Positions 1 through 6,260 of a stretch of DNA of 11,245 nucleotides are shown in pieces. Position numbers and translations under genes: made by a program. The stretch covers positions 1-11,245 of the forward strand of contig JAIDPP010000104.1 in the NCBI GenBank assembly GCA_029062725.1, given 5' to 3'. This DNA is from Muribaculaceae bacterium. Its GTDB lineage: Bacteria > Bacteroidota > Bacteroidia > Bacteroidales > Muribaculaceae. The notes below the pieces were generated by a model that worked only from the letters and a program-made list of their open reading frames with translations, made no database searches and was not told the DNA's origin. The stretch's first letter is position 1; each line of letters starts with the position of its first letter.

Positions 1-72
1 AAACCCGCAAAGGCTGAGAAGGCGCCGGCTGCCGAAAAGGAAGTAGAGAACACAGACTCTAAGGAAAAATAA
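1..72 (+). CDS. infC: Translation initiation factor IF-3, C-terminal tail (partial)
   Basis: The window opens inside a reading frame of 23 residues ending at TAA (70-72). The visible peptide is almost entirely Lys, Ala, Glu and Pro, a low-complexity charged tail. It carries no catalytic or binding motif, so identity comes from context: rpmI and rplT follow directly, and infC-rpmI-rplT is one of the most conserved bacterial gene orders. Bacteroidota IF-3 proteins often carry a charged C-terminal extension, which this would be. IF-3 binds the 30S subunit, keeps it from joining 50S early, and checks the start codon. The start and folded domains lie left of the window. Another gene before rpmI is possible but less likely. 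Confidence 0.72.
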   Translation, partial: KPAKAEKAPAAEKEVENTDSKEK

Positions 73-86
73 ATAGAGAGACCGTA

Positions 87-99
87 GGCACAACGTGCC
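87..99 (+). promoter_or_regulatory. Small hairpin between infC and rpmI
   Basis: A perfect 5-bp inverted repeat (GGCAC, 87-91; GTGCC, 95-99) with a 3-base loop lies 15 bases after the infC stop. No T tract follows, so it is not an intrinsic terminator. It could mark mRNA processing or affect rpmI translation; neither is shown. Confidence 0.3.
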
Positions 100-133
100 G
101 AGGTGAATGACAAACAACTAAATTTTTCAAAAA

Positions 134-331
134 ATGCCGAAAGTAAAGACCAATGCCGCATCGAAGAAGCGTTTCGCTCTCACCGGCACAGGGAAAATCA
201 AAAGGAAACACGCTTATCACAGCCACATCCTGACAAAGAAGACCAAGAAACGTAAACGTAACCTCGACCAGACTACTCTTGTGGCCGATGCCAATATCAA
301 GGAGGTTCGCGAACTTCTTAATCTTCGCTAA
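134..331 (+). CDS. rpmI: 50S ribosomal protein L35 (bL35)
   Basis: This 65-residue, strongly basic protein has the usual L35 length. It begins [14 protein letters not shown], continues with the conserved [20 protein letters not shown] region, and has a [10 protein letters not shown] basic stretch. L35 is a late-assembling protein of the large ribosomal subunit. The ATG at 134 is the only reasonable start, since MPK is the family N-terminus. The preceding bases (AATTTTTCAAAAA) contain no Shine-Dalgarno sequence, as is common in Bacteroidota, where A/T-rich leaders are used instead. It lies 61 bases after infC and 110 bases before rplT in the same operon. Confidence 0.97.
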   Translation: MPKVKTNAASKKRFALTGTGKIKRKHAYHSHILTKKTKKRKRNLDQTTLVADANIKEVRELLNLR

Positions 332-375
332 AAAGAGGTTTCCCTCAGTTACTTTTACAAATTTTTTTATTAACC

Positions 376-425
376 GAATGTCCAGCCCTGCAAGTGCAGA
401 ATAAAAAATAATGCCGCTGACATTC
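376..425 (+). promoter_or_regulatory. Nested hairpin leader before rplT, candidate L20 control site
   Basis: The rpmI-rplT gap holds an outer helix in which GAATGTCCAGC (376-386) pairs with GCTGACATTC (416-425): ten base pairs with one bulged C. Inside it, CTGC (388-391) pairs with GCAG (396-399) around the loop AAGT, followed by an unpaired A/T-rich stretch (400-412). It ends 16 bases before the rplT ATG. There is no adequate T tract, so it is not a plain terminator. L20 is known in other phyla to repress its own operon by binding mRNA that mimics its 23S rRNA site; a similar role here is inferred from position. Confidence 0.5.
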
Positions 426-441
426 AAAAAATCAAAAAAAG

Positions 442-789
442 ATGCCAAGATCAGTAAATCACGTTGCCTCAAGAGCAAAAAGAAAGAAAATCCTTAAACT
501 TACCCGCGGTTACTATGGCAGCCGTCGTAACGTGTGGACAGTAGCCAAGAATACATGGGAGAAGGGTCTTACCTACGCATACCGCGACCGTAAGCAGAAA
601 AAGCGCAACTTCCGCGCCCTCTGGATTCAGCGTATCAATGCCGCTGCCCGCATGGAGGATCTTTCTTACTCCAAGCTCATGGGCCTTATCCATAAGGCAG
701 GTATCGAGATCAACCGTAAGGTTCTTGCCGACCTCGCAATGAATAACCCCGAGGCTTTCAAAGCCATCGTTGAGAAGGTAAAGGGATAA
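442..789 (+). CDS. rplT: 50S ribosomal protein L20 (bL20)
   Basis: This 115-residue basic protein begins [30 protein letters not shown], the diagnostic L20 N-terminal extension. That part threads into 23S rRNA and is needed early in 50S assembly. The C-terminal globular half follows, including the [22 protein letters not shown] segment and the [26 protein letters not shown] region. Length is within the family norm (about 115-120). The start is fixed by the N-terminal motif. No Shine-Dalgarno sequence is visible; the leader is A-rich. It is the last gene of the infC-rpmI-rplT operon, with a terminator 27 bases after its stop. L20 acts as a translational repressor of this operon in several bacteria, which makes the hairpins just upstream relevant. 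Confidence 0.98.
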   Translation: MPRSVNHVASRAKRKKILKLTRGYYGSRRNVWTVAKNTWEKGLTYAYRDRKQKKRNFRALWIQRINAAARMEDLSYSKLMGLIHKAGIEINRKVLADLAMNNPEAFKAIVEKVKG

Positions 790-815
790 GTTAATCCCTC
801 TTTAATAATGATTAG

Positions 816-849
816 TGTCCGGACCCTAAAGGCTCGGACATCTTTTTTT
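816..849 (+). terminator. Intrinsic terminator of the infC-rpmI-rplT operon
   Basis: TGTCCG (816-821) pairs with CGGACA (835-840) around a 13-base loop, followed by TCTTTTTTT (841-849). Its place just after rplT and its T tract make it a standard rho-independent terminator. Confidence 0.8.
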
Positions 850-939
850 ATCACGCACCGCCCGGGAGCAGGATTATCAGAGCAAAATTCCGGATTTTAA
901 CCTTGCGATGAAAAATTTTATTAAAAAAGGGGGAGGGTA

Positions 940-970
940 TTGCAAAATCAAACATTAAGGGTTATCTTTG
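940..970 (+). promoter_or_regulatory. Bacteroidota-type promoter for the small RNA after rplT
   Basis: TTG (940-942), exactly 20 bases, then TATCTTTG (963-970). This matches the primary-sigma consensus of the phylum (-33 TTG, -7 TAnnTTTG) at every specified base. Transcription should start near 975-978. No convincing coding sequence begins nearby, so the product appears to be the non-coding RNA downstream. Confidence 0.85.
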
Positions 971-976
971 CGTTAT

Positions 977-1217
977 AAAAATAGGAGATGAATTAAACCC
1001 ACATCAAAGAAAATTGGGAAACTCATCAAATTAAAACGAATACCGAGACAAACTTGCAGATTGATGGCGGGCCCCACATCCCTTGGGGTGTTGACTTCGG
1101 TCGCAGGCGGATTACAAAGATCTGCAGGTCCTCAAATCCTGTCAGTCGGAGTTTCGTCACAATCCTTTGATGTGGATCTTATAGAAGAGTCGGATGGCAA
1201 ATGCTCCGGCTCTTTTT
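977..1217 (+). ncRNA. Structured small RNA, Bacteroidales-1 type, 6S RNA-like
   Basis: The 530 bases between rplT and the nitroreductase hold a self-contained RNA gene. An 11-bp perfect closing helix joins CCACATCAAAG (999-1009) to CTTTGATGTGG (1165-1175). Inside it, ATTG (1013-1016) pairs with CAAT (1160-1163), and GAAACTC (1018-1024) with GAGTTTC (1149-1155). A large open region follows (1025-1051 and 1130-1148). A 10-bp helix then joins ACTTGCAGAT (1052-1061) to ATCTGCAGGT (1120-1129). The apical part contains GAC-TTCG-GTC (1093-1102) and a CCCCA/TGGGG hairpin (1072-1076, 1084-1088). A terminator closes the unit. The Bacteroidales-1 family is described, as I recall, as following the L20 gene with a Bacteroidota promoter and a terminator, which fits exactly. 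A rod with a large central bubble is the hallmark of 6S RNA, which sequesters RNA polymerase holoenzyme. The family call rests on memory of its description, not on a covariance search; the 6S role is inference from shape. Confidence 0.82.
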
Positions 1218-1224
1218 CTCTTTT
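1185..1224 (+). terminator. Intrinsic terminator of the small RNA
   Basis: AAGAGTCGGA (1185-1194) pairs with TCCGGCTCTT (1205-1214): ten pairs including one G-U. A possible inner GC/GC pair lies in the loop, and TTTTTCTCTTTT (1213-1224) follows. It ends the RNA about 95 bases before the nitroreductase start, arguing for separate transcripts, though readthrough could feed that gene. Confidence 0.85.
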
Positions 1225-1319
1225 CACGGATCCGATTCCCGGAACCGGTCTCCTGGAAATGACGGGAGGAAGAGAATAAGTGAAAGGAGAACAGAAAATC
1301 ACTAATTTATATTATCAAG

Positions 1320-2072
1320 ATGTTAGACGTAAAGCAGACATTGCTCGACAGAACGAGCGTAAGGCGTTATGAACGCGAACCGATCACGGATGAGCAGATG
1401 GCCTTCATCTATGACGCAATCCGCAATTGCCCTAATTCATATAACGGGCAGCAGTATTCGGTTATAGATATCGATGACCAGGATCTCAAGGAGCAGCTTT
1501 ATGAGCTGACGGGGCAGAAGCAGATCAAGACCTGTAACCGTTTCCTCGTATTCCTTTCGGATTTCAATCAGATTCGGGCGTTGGCTGAGAAGAAAGGTTT
1601 GGAATGGCCGGAGGTGGAGGATACGATGGACGGTGTCCTTTTAGGCACGATCGATGCCTCATTAGCCATGATGAGCGCCGTGACAGCCGCTGAAGCCCTC
1701 GGTCTTGGCTCCAACTGTATCGGCTACCTGCGGACTGTGGATCCTGCGAAAGTGGCTGAGATGCTCAAGTTGCCCAAGGGAGTATTTGTGGTGTGTGGCC
1801 TCGCAATCGGCGTACCGCGCGAGCATCCTGATCTGAAGCCGAAAAAGCCGGCATCAGTTGTATTCTCCAGGAATTGCTATCATCAGGACCGCGAGAAGAT
1901 GGTCGATGAGCTGGAGAAATATGACGAGGTTGTGAAGGAGTATAACGCCCACCGTGCCGGAGGAACGACCAACAACGATTGGGTGGCCCATATCCTGAAT
2001 TATTACAGCCATGTACTCGACTACCGTATTTTAGATTATCTTAAGGATCAGGGATACGACGTGAAGAAATAA
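1320..2072 (+). CDS. NfsA-family FMN-dependent nitroreductase
   Basis: This 250-residue protein fits the NfsA/Frp group of NAD(P)H-dependent flavin reductases (E. coli NfsA is about 240). These are soluble FMN dimers that reduce nitroaromatics, quinones or flavins by two-electron steps. RTSVRRY (11-17) is the N-terminal FMN-phosphate motif. NSYNGQQYS (39-47) matches the flavin-contacting Asn-Ser-x-Asn-x-Gln element, and GLGSNCIGYLR (128-138) is the C-terminal FMN loop. IGVPREHPDLKPKKP (163-177) is the proline-rich segment typical of NfsA. No cofactor motif is lost. The natural substrate cannot be told from sequence. The ATG at 1320 leaves a normal N-terminus; its leader is A/T-rich, and an AAAGGAG lies about 30 bases upstream, too far to act. 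I found no convincing promoter in 1225-1319. It is the only gene of its unit and meets the prfC operon tail to tail. Confidence 0.9.
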   Translation: MLDVKQTLLDRTSVRRYEREPITDEQMAFIYDAIRNCPNSYNGQQYSVIDIDDQDLKEQLYELTGQKQIKTCNRFLVFLSDFNQIRALAEKKGLEWPEVEDTMDGVLLGTIDASLAMMSAVTAAEALGLGSNCIGYLRTVDPAKVAEMLKLPKGVFVVCGLAIGVPREHPDLKPKKPASVVFSRNCYHQDREKMVDELEKYDEVVKEYNAHRAGGTTNNDWVAHILNYYSHVLDYRILDYLKDQGYDVKK

Positions 2073-2080
2073 AAGAATAA

Positions 2081-2117
2081 AAAAACGGAGCAAGGCCTCG
2101 ACCTCTGCTCCGTTTTT
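2081..2117. terminator. Bidirectional terminator between nitroreductase and prfC operon
   Basis: AAAAACGGAGCA (2081-2092) pairs perfectly with TGCTCCGTTTTT (2106-2117), with an inner AGG/CCT pairing. It gives T tracts on both strands: TTTTT for plus transcripts, and a longer TTTTTTTATTCTTTT run for minus transcripts. It lies 8 bases after the nitroreductase stop and about 165 bases beyond the prfC stop. Confidence 0.88.
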
Positions 2118-2129
2118 GTCGCGATAGCA

Positions 2130-2180
2130 TTGTTTTATTATTTTCGGCAATGTCTGCGACAATTACCAATAATAAGACAA
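2130..2180. repeat. Inverted repeat in the prfC 3' region
   Basis: TTGTTTTATTATT (2130-2142) can pair over all 13 positions with AATAATAAGACAA (2168-2180), one pair being G-U. A competing pairing uses GTCGC/GCGAC (2118-2122, 2156-2160) and CATTG/CAATG (2128-2132, 2148-2152). The rest of 2181-2281 shows only a weak CTTAGG/CCTAAG repeat (2248-2271) and no credible gene. On the minus strand all of this would lie in the prfC 3' untranslated region. Confidence 0.4.
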
Positions 2181-2281
2181 GAAAAATAAGGGTAAGGTTT
2201 AACGGTGTCTTATATTTTAACAATAATTAAAGTCAGCCGTCGTTCCTCTTAGGTAAGAGAGATTTCCTAAGGTTCCGTCCA

Positions 2282-3865
2282 CTAAAATTCCGAACTGAAG
2301 TGGAAGCGAATCTTCGGGAAGTCATTGCGGGCCATCTGCAGGACATAGTTGCTGTCGGCAAGGAAAACGTCGCGGCCTTCCTTATCAGTGGCCATAAACT
2401 GGTGCTTACGCTTCTTGAAGGCCGCCAAGGCTTCTTCATCATCGCTCTCTATCCAGCAGGCTTTATAGAGCGAGATAGGCTCCCAACGGCATTGTGCGCC
2501 GTATTCGTGGAGAAGACGGTATTGAATCACTTCAAACTGCAGCTGGCCGACCGTTCCGATGATCTTGCGTCCGTTGAAGGAATTGGTGAAGATCTGGGCC
2601 ACACCTTCATCCATAAGCTGGTTGATACCTTTGTCGAGCTGCTTCTGCTTCATAGGGTCGGCATTCTCGATATATTTGAACATCTCGGGAGAGAATGAAG
2701 GGAGACCCTTGAAATGAAGCGTTTCTCCGGAAGTCAGGGTATCACCGATCTTGAAATTGCCCGTATCCGGAATACCGACGATATCTCCGGGGAAAGCCTC
2801 GTCAACAATATTCTTTTTCTGGGCCATGAAGGCTGTTGGAGCCGCGAAACGCATCATCTTCTCATTGCGTACATGACGGTAGTTTACGTTGCGTTCGAAC
2901 TTACCGGAGCAGACTTTCACGAAGGCGATGCAGCTGCGGTGGTTGGGATCCATGTTGGCATGAATCTTGAATACGAAACCGGTAAAGCCCTCTTCATCGG
3001 GTCTCACCTCCCGCTCCACGGCCTGAATCGGACGGGGTGCAGGAGCGATCTTCACGAAGCAGTCGAGAAGTTCCTTGACGCCGAAAGTGTTAAGGGCCGA
3101 GCCGAAGAATACGGGGGCCACATCTCCGGCGAGATACTCTTCGGCGTCAAACTCCGGATATACCCCTTCGATAAGCTCGAGATCCTCCCGGAGTTTTGCG
3201 GCATTGTCCTCGCCGACCAGCTCATCGACTCTCGGATCATTGACATCGGAAATCTCGATTCGCTCGCTGACGGTCTGCTTTGAAGGAGTGAAGAGGTCGA
3301 GCCCTTGCTCGTATATGTTATAGACACCCTTGAAACGGTCGCCCATGTTGATAGGCCAGGAGAGCGGACGGACGCCGATCTGCAGCTCCTTTTCCAACTC
3401 GTCGAGGATATCGAAGGGATCGCGTCCTTCACGGTCCATCTTGTTGACGAAAATGATCACCGGGGTCTTGCGCATGCGGCAGACCTCCATAAGGCGGCGT
3501 GTCTGTGTCTCGACGCCTTTCGCGGCATCGACCACGATTATCACCGAATCTACAGCCGTAAGGGTGCGGAAGGTATCTTCTGCGAAATCCTGGTGACCGG
3601 GAGTGTCGAGGATATTGATCTTATAGTCGCCATAATTAAATCCCATGACGGATGTAGCCACAGATATACCGCGTTGTTTCTCGATCTCCATCCAGTCGGA
3701 GGTCGCGGTCTTCTTTATCTTATTGCTCTTCACCGCGCCGGCTACGTGGATTGCGCCACCGAAAAGAAGGAGTTTCTCGGTAAGGGTAGTCTTGCCGGCA
3801 TCGGGATGGGAGATTATGGCGAAAGTGCGTCGCCGCGCTATTTCTTTATTCAGCTCTTCAGACAT
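2282..3865 (-). CDS. prfC: Peptide chain release factor 3 (RF3)
   Basis: This 527-residue translational GTPase is close to E. coli RF3 (529). RF3 acts in the cytosol, using GTP to recycle RF1/RF2 from the ribosome after peptide release. The G domain spans about residues 1-275, with SHPDAGKT (19-26, P-loop), the switch-region GIS, DTPGH (87-91) and NKMD (141-144). Domains II and III follow, with the RF3-specific [13 protein letters not shown] segment near the C-terminus. All GTPase motifs are intact. I place the start at 3865 ([15 protein letters not shown]), the usual family N-terminus. An in-frame ATG at 3895 would add ten residues not expected in RF3. It lies 87 bases after rfbD in the same direction, with a GC-rich hairpin between them, so its level may differ from that of the upstream genes. 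Confidence 0.97.
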   Translation of the reverse strand: MSEELNKEIARRRTFAIISHPDAGKTTLTEKLLLFGGAIHVAGAVKSNKIKKTATSDWMEIEKQRGISVATSVMGFNYGDYKINILDTPGHQDFAEDTFRTLTAVDSVIIVVDAAKGVETQTRRLMEVCRMRKTPVIIFVNKMDREGRDPFDILDELEKELQIGVRPLSWPINMGDRFKGVYNIYEQGLDLFTPSKQTVSERIEISDVNDPRVDELVGEDNAAKLREDLELIEGVYPEFDAEEYLAGDVAPVFFGSALNTFGVKELLDCFVKIAPAPRPIQAVEREVRPDEEGFTGFVFKIHANMDPNHRSCIAFVKVCSGKFERNVNYRHVRNEKMMRFAAPTAFMAQKKNIVDEAFPGDIVGIPDTGNFKIGDTLTSGETLHFKGLPSFSPEMFKYIENADPMKQKQLDKGINQLMDEGVAQIFTNSFNGRKIIGTVGQLQFEVIQYRLLHEYGAQCRWEPISLYKACWIESDDEEALAAFKKRKHQFMATDKEGRDVFLADSNYVLQMARNDFPKIRFHFSSEF

Positions 3866-3899
3866 ATAGGTAATCAGCTCTTCTGAAATAAACATCAGG

Positions 3900-3923
3900 A
3901 AGGGCCGGAATCGCCCGGCCCTT
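3900..3923 (-). promoter_or_regulatory. GC-rich hairpin between rfbD and prfC
   Basis: AAGGGCCGG (3900-3908) and CCGGCCCTT (3915-3923) form a perfect 9-bp stem with a 6-base loop. On the minus strand only two T residues complete the stem before CCTG, so there is no proper T tract. It may partly terminate rfbD transcripts, protect an mRNA end, or act in the prfC leader. No Bacteroidota promoter is visible between it and prfC. Confidence 0.5.
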
Positions 3924-3952
3924 GCGTATATGGAAAGGGGAAAGTTCTATAT

Positions 3953-4807
3953 TTATTCCCCCATAAGGGATAGACACTTCTTCAAGGAGTCACGCCAATA
4001 GGGAATATTCACTCCGTAGGTGTTTTTGATCTTCATCTTGCTGAGCACCGAATAGAGCGGGCGCTTTGCGGGAGTGGGATATTGTGAAGTCGGAATCGGA
4101 TTGACATTTGTTTTCTTGCCTGCGATCTCGAAGATAGCCTTTGTGAAATCAAACCATGAAGCCACTCCTTCGTTGGTGAAATGATAGATTCCGGGGAGCC
4201 ATTTCTTATGGCGTATGATGTGATAGATTGCCTCGGCAAGGTCACCGGCGTATGTCGGCGATCCGATCTGGTCGGCCACCACATTTATGCTATCTCTCTC
4301 GTTGGAGAGCCGGAGCATTGTCTTGACGAAATTGGCTCCGAACTCGGAGTAAAGCCATGCGGTCCGGATAATAAGGGCGTCCTGACAGAAAGAAGTCAGG
4401 ATTCCCTCGCCTTCGAGTTTGGTGCGTCCGTAGATACTTCTCGGATAGGGCTCGTCATTCTCCTCGTATGGACGGTACCCTTCACCATTGAATACATAGT
4501 CTGTGGAGATATGGATCACTTTCACACGGTTGCGTGACGCTGCCTGAGCGAGATTTCCTACAGCCACTGTATTGATGGCAGCCGCCTTCAGGTCGTCGGT
4601 TTCAGCGCGGTCAACGGCTGTATAAGCAGCGCAGTTGACGATAAAATCGAATTTATTCTCCCGGATGAAATGGTCCACCTCCTCACGGTCGGTGATGTCA
4701 AGCTCCTCGACATCAGTATAGACTACCTCAAGGTTCTTGTCTTTATCGAATACCTTCCGGATGCAGTTTCCAAGCTGGCCATGAGAGCCGGTTACGAGTA
4801 TTTTCAT
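3953..4807 (-). CDS. rfbD: dTDP-4-dehydrorhamnose reductase
   Basis: This 284-residue protein is an extended short-chain dehydrogenase of the RmlD/RfbD family. It reduces dTDP-4-dehydro-L-rhamnose with NAD(P)H to dTDP-L-rhamnose, the last step of making this donor sugar for surface polysaccharides. The Rossmann motif is VTGSHGQLG (5-13). NCAAYTAVDRAE (58-69) is the conserved RmlD stretch, STDYVF (101-106) supplies the active-site Thr, and YGRTK (126-130) the catalytic Tyr126 and Lys130. Length is typical and the motifs are intact. The ATG at 4807 starts right at the nucleotide-binding strand. The usual partner genes rfbA, rfbB and rfbC are not in the window, so the pathway must be completed elsewhere. 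It lies 45 bases after the DUF4924 gene, presumably in the same operon. Confidence 0.95.
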   Translation of the reverse strand: MKILVTGSHGQLGNCIRKVFDKDKNLEVVYTDVEELDITDREEVDHFIRENKFDFIVNCAAYTAVDRAETDDLKAAAINTVAVGNLAQAASRNRVKVIHISTDYVFNGEGYRPYEENDEPYPRSIYGRTKLEGEGILTSFCQDALIIRTAWLYSEFGANFVKTMLRLSNERDSINVVADQIGSPTYAGDLAEAIYHIIRHKKWLPGIYHFTNEGVASWFDFTKAIFEIAGKKTNVNPIPTSQYPTPAKRPLYSVLSKMKIKNTYGVNIPYWRDSLKKCLSLMGE

Positions 4808-4852
4808 TGTTATTGTCGTTTGAGTTTAATATGCTTAATGTGTGGCCGGGAA

Positions 4853-5419
4853 TCAAAGCTGAACCTCGTCGTCATCGAAATTTAGCTCGTTGTTGTAGTC
4901 CTGCCTGTAATATTTAGCGAGGAGGGCGAGGAAGCGCGAGATTTGTTGGGAGGCCTCAAGGGTCTCTTTAGATATCTCCTTCCCCTGGAGACGGAGCATC
5001 AGGATTCCGTAGAGTGCGTCGAAACACGATTCAAGTTCATCCTTCTTGTTCTCGCCGGCTTTAGAGCGAATCTCCACGATATAGGGGAGTGTGTTGTAGA
5101 ATTCGGCGGCGTAGCGGGCAAACTTCGGATTCTTCAGCAGACGGGCATGGAGATTGTTGAGGTCGATCAGCACGTTCTTATTGAGCTGGAGGTGTCCGGA
5201 TTTCTCCACACCCTCGCGTCGCATCATGTCGATCAGCGATTCATACCAATCGCGCATCTCCTTCTTTTGCTCCGGGGTGAGTGAGGAGTGAGCGTCGATG
5301 ATGTTCTTCTCTATAAGGTCGAGGTCAAGGCCATAAGCCCGGATGATATCCTCGATCTGCCACATATAAAGGAGATACTCGGCGATATTTTCTCTTTTCT
5401 TAGCTGAAGCTGTGATCAT
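4853..5419 (-). CDS. DUF4924 family protein of unknown function
   Basis: This 188-residue, mostly helical, soluble-looking protein has no signal peptide or membrane segment. It matches my memory of DUF4924, a family largely restricted to Bacteroidota with no assigned biochemical role. Visible marks are KRENIAEYLLYMWQIED near the N-terminus (8-24), a charged helical middle, KSGHLQLNKNVLIDLNNLH (73-91), FYNTLPYIVEIRSKA, and an acidic end (NFDDDEVQL). No catalytic motif is evident. The ATG at 5419 lies about 13 bases after the predicted transcription start, a short leader that supports this start. It is the first gene of the operon with rfbD and prfC. Shared operon membership does not reveal its function. 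Confidence 0.85.
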   Translation of the reverse strand: MITASAKKRENIAEYLLYMWQIEDIIRAYGLDLDLIEKNIIDAHSSLTPEQKKEMRDWYESLIDMMRREGVEKSGHLQLNKNVLIDLNNLHARLLKNPKFARYAAEFYNTLPYIVEIRSKAGENKKDELESCFDALYGILMLRLQGKEISKETLEASQQISRFLALLAKYYRQDYNNELNFDDDEVQL

Positions 5420-5439
5420 GGTTCTGACAGTTTATTTTA

Positions 5440-5473
5440 CAAAATTACTAAAAATCTTTTGATAATCCGGCAA
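5440..5473 (-). promoter_or_regulatory. Promoter of the DUF4924-rfbD-prfC operon
   Basis: Read on the minus strand, TAATTTTG (5447 to 5440) matches the Bacteroidota -7 consensus TAnnTTTG perfectly. The nearest TTG (5473-5471) sits 23 bases upstream, slightly more than the 20 seen at the two plus-strand promoters here. Transcription would start near 5433, giving a leader of about 14 bases. Confidence 0.65.
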
Positions 5474-5513
5474 GGAGATCAATTAAATAACGAGGGATGG
5501 AGGAAAATGGGCC

Positions 5514-5541
5514 AAAAAAGAAGCGCCTCGGAAGGCGCTTC
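5514..5541 (-). terminator. Intrinsic terminator of the sigma factor gene
   Basis: Read on the minus strand, GAAGCGCCT and AGGCGCTTC (5541-5533 and 5528-5520) form a perfect 9-bp stem with a 4-base loop, followed by six T residues (5519-5514). It lies 58 bases past the sigma factor stop and insulates it from the next operon. Confidence 0.93.
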
Positions 5542-5598
5542 GGATTATAATCAGTAATTTCTATTGCTTAGCTATGTTGCGTGTCTTTCTGTAAGAAT

Positions 5599-6105
5599 TT
5601 ATCTATAATCCTTAAGGAGAGTCTGGAGACGTTTGCGTGCGAAGAATATACGGCTTTTTACAGTGCCGAGTGGGAGACCCATCTTATCGGCGATCTCGCT
5701 ATATTTATATCCTGCTACGTACATTGTGAAGGGCTGCTTGTATTCGGGAGCGAATTCATTGATAGCCGCGGAGATTTCCTTGGCGGCGAAAGACCCTTCA
5801 GGAGTTGTTAATCCGGATTCCTGACAGAGGTTGAGGTGATAGAGATCCTCAGTGGAGTCGATCACTGTTGCGCTACGGACCTGACGACGGTAGTTGTTGA
5901 TGAATATGTTCCTCATGATGGTGAAGACCCATCCCTTGAAGTTCACATTGTCAACATACTTTGTCTCGTTGTCCAACACCTTGAGTGTTGTATCCTGTAC
6001 AAGATCCTGCGCTGCCTCCCGGTTTGTGGTGAGCTGATAGGCGAAGTTGAAAAGATTGCTCTGCAATCCTAATAACCTCTGTTTGAAAGTTGTGGATTCA
6101 GCCAT
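5599..6105 (-). CDS. ECF-like RNA polymerase sigma factor (sigma-70 family)
   Basis: This 168-residue protein has the two-domain plan of extracytoplasmic function sigma factors, which direct RNA polymerase to special promoters. Region 2 covers about residues 13-75, with the core-binding DLVQDT (34-39) and the -10-reading FKGWVFTIMRNIFINNYRR (56-74). Region 4 covers about 112-168 and has a helix-turn-helix with YSEIADKMGLPLGTVKSRI. Region 1 and region 3 are absent, as expected. I chose the ATG at 6105 (MAESTTFKQRLL); an upstream in-frame start at 6129 would add eight hydrophobic residues with no family support. No anti-sigma gene is adjacent: the downstream gene is behind a terminator and the upstream gene is divergent. 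The signal it answers is unknown, and its own promoter is not clear from sequence. Confidence 0.92.
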   Translation of the reverse strand: MAESTTFKQRLLGLQSNLFNFAYQLTTNREAAQDLVQDTTLKVLDNETKYVDNVNFKGWVFTIMRNIFINNYRRQVRSATVIDSTEDLYHLNLCQESGLTTPEGSFAAKEISAAINEFAPEYKQPFTMYVAGYKYSEIADKMGLPLGTVKSRIFFARKRLQTLLKDYR

Positions 6106-6260
6106 GACAATGAGTTTTAAGTGGAACAATATTTATTTCAACAATCCGGTGAGAAAAACTACTTTCTGGAACATTAACGTCGCTTTCTCAACCGCTTTAT
6201 GACATTATAACAATGAAACCGGAAAAGTTATCATGGTTTTGCGAAAATTTTTTAAATTTT

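Noticed and set aside
1061..1279. A 72-codon open frame starting at TTG after rplT.
   Set aside because: It lies across the helices and terminator of the structured RNA, and its peptide resembles no family I know.
1297..1319. TAATTTAT just before the nitroreductase as a -7 element.
   Set aside because: It misses the final TG of TAnnTTTG and has no TTG at the right distance.
2041..2223. A minus-strand 60-codon frame with a hydrophobic N-terminus.
   Set aside because: It runs through the bidirectional terminator into the nitroreductase gene. The hydrophobic stretch is explained by A/T-rich sequence, and no promoter is visible.
2714..3886. Two long plus-strand frames opposite prfC (2714-3283 and 3305-3886).
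   Set aside because: prfC is intact with all GTPase motifs; the antisense translations have no recognisable features.
6130..6260. TAGTTTTT and TAATGTTC on the minus strand as promoters of the sigma factor gene.
   Set aside because: Each departs from the consensus and neither has a TTG at about 20 bases, so no promoter is called.
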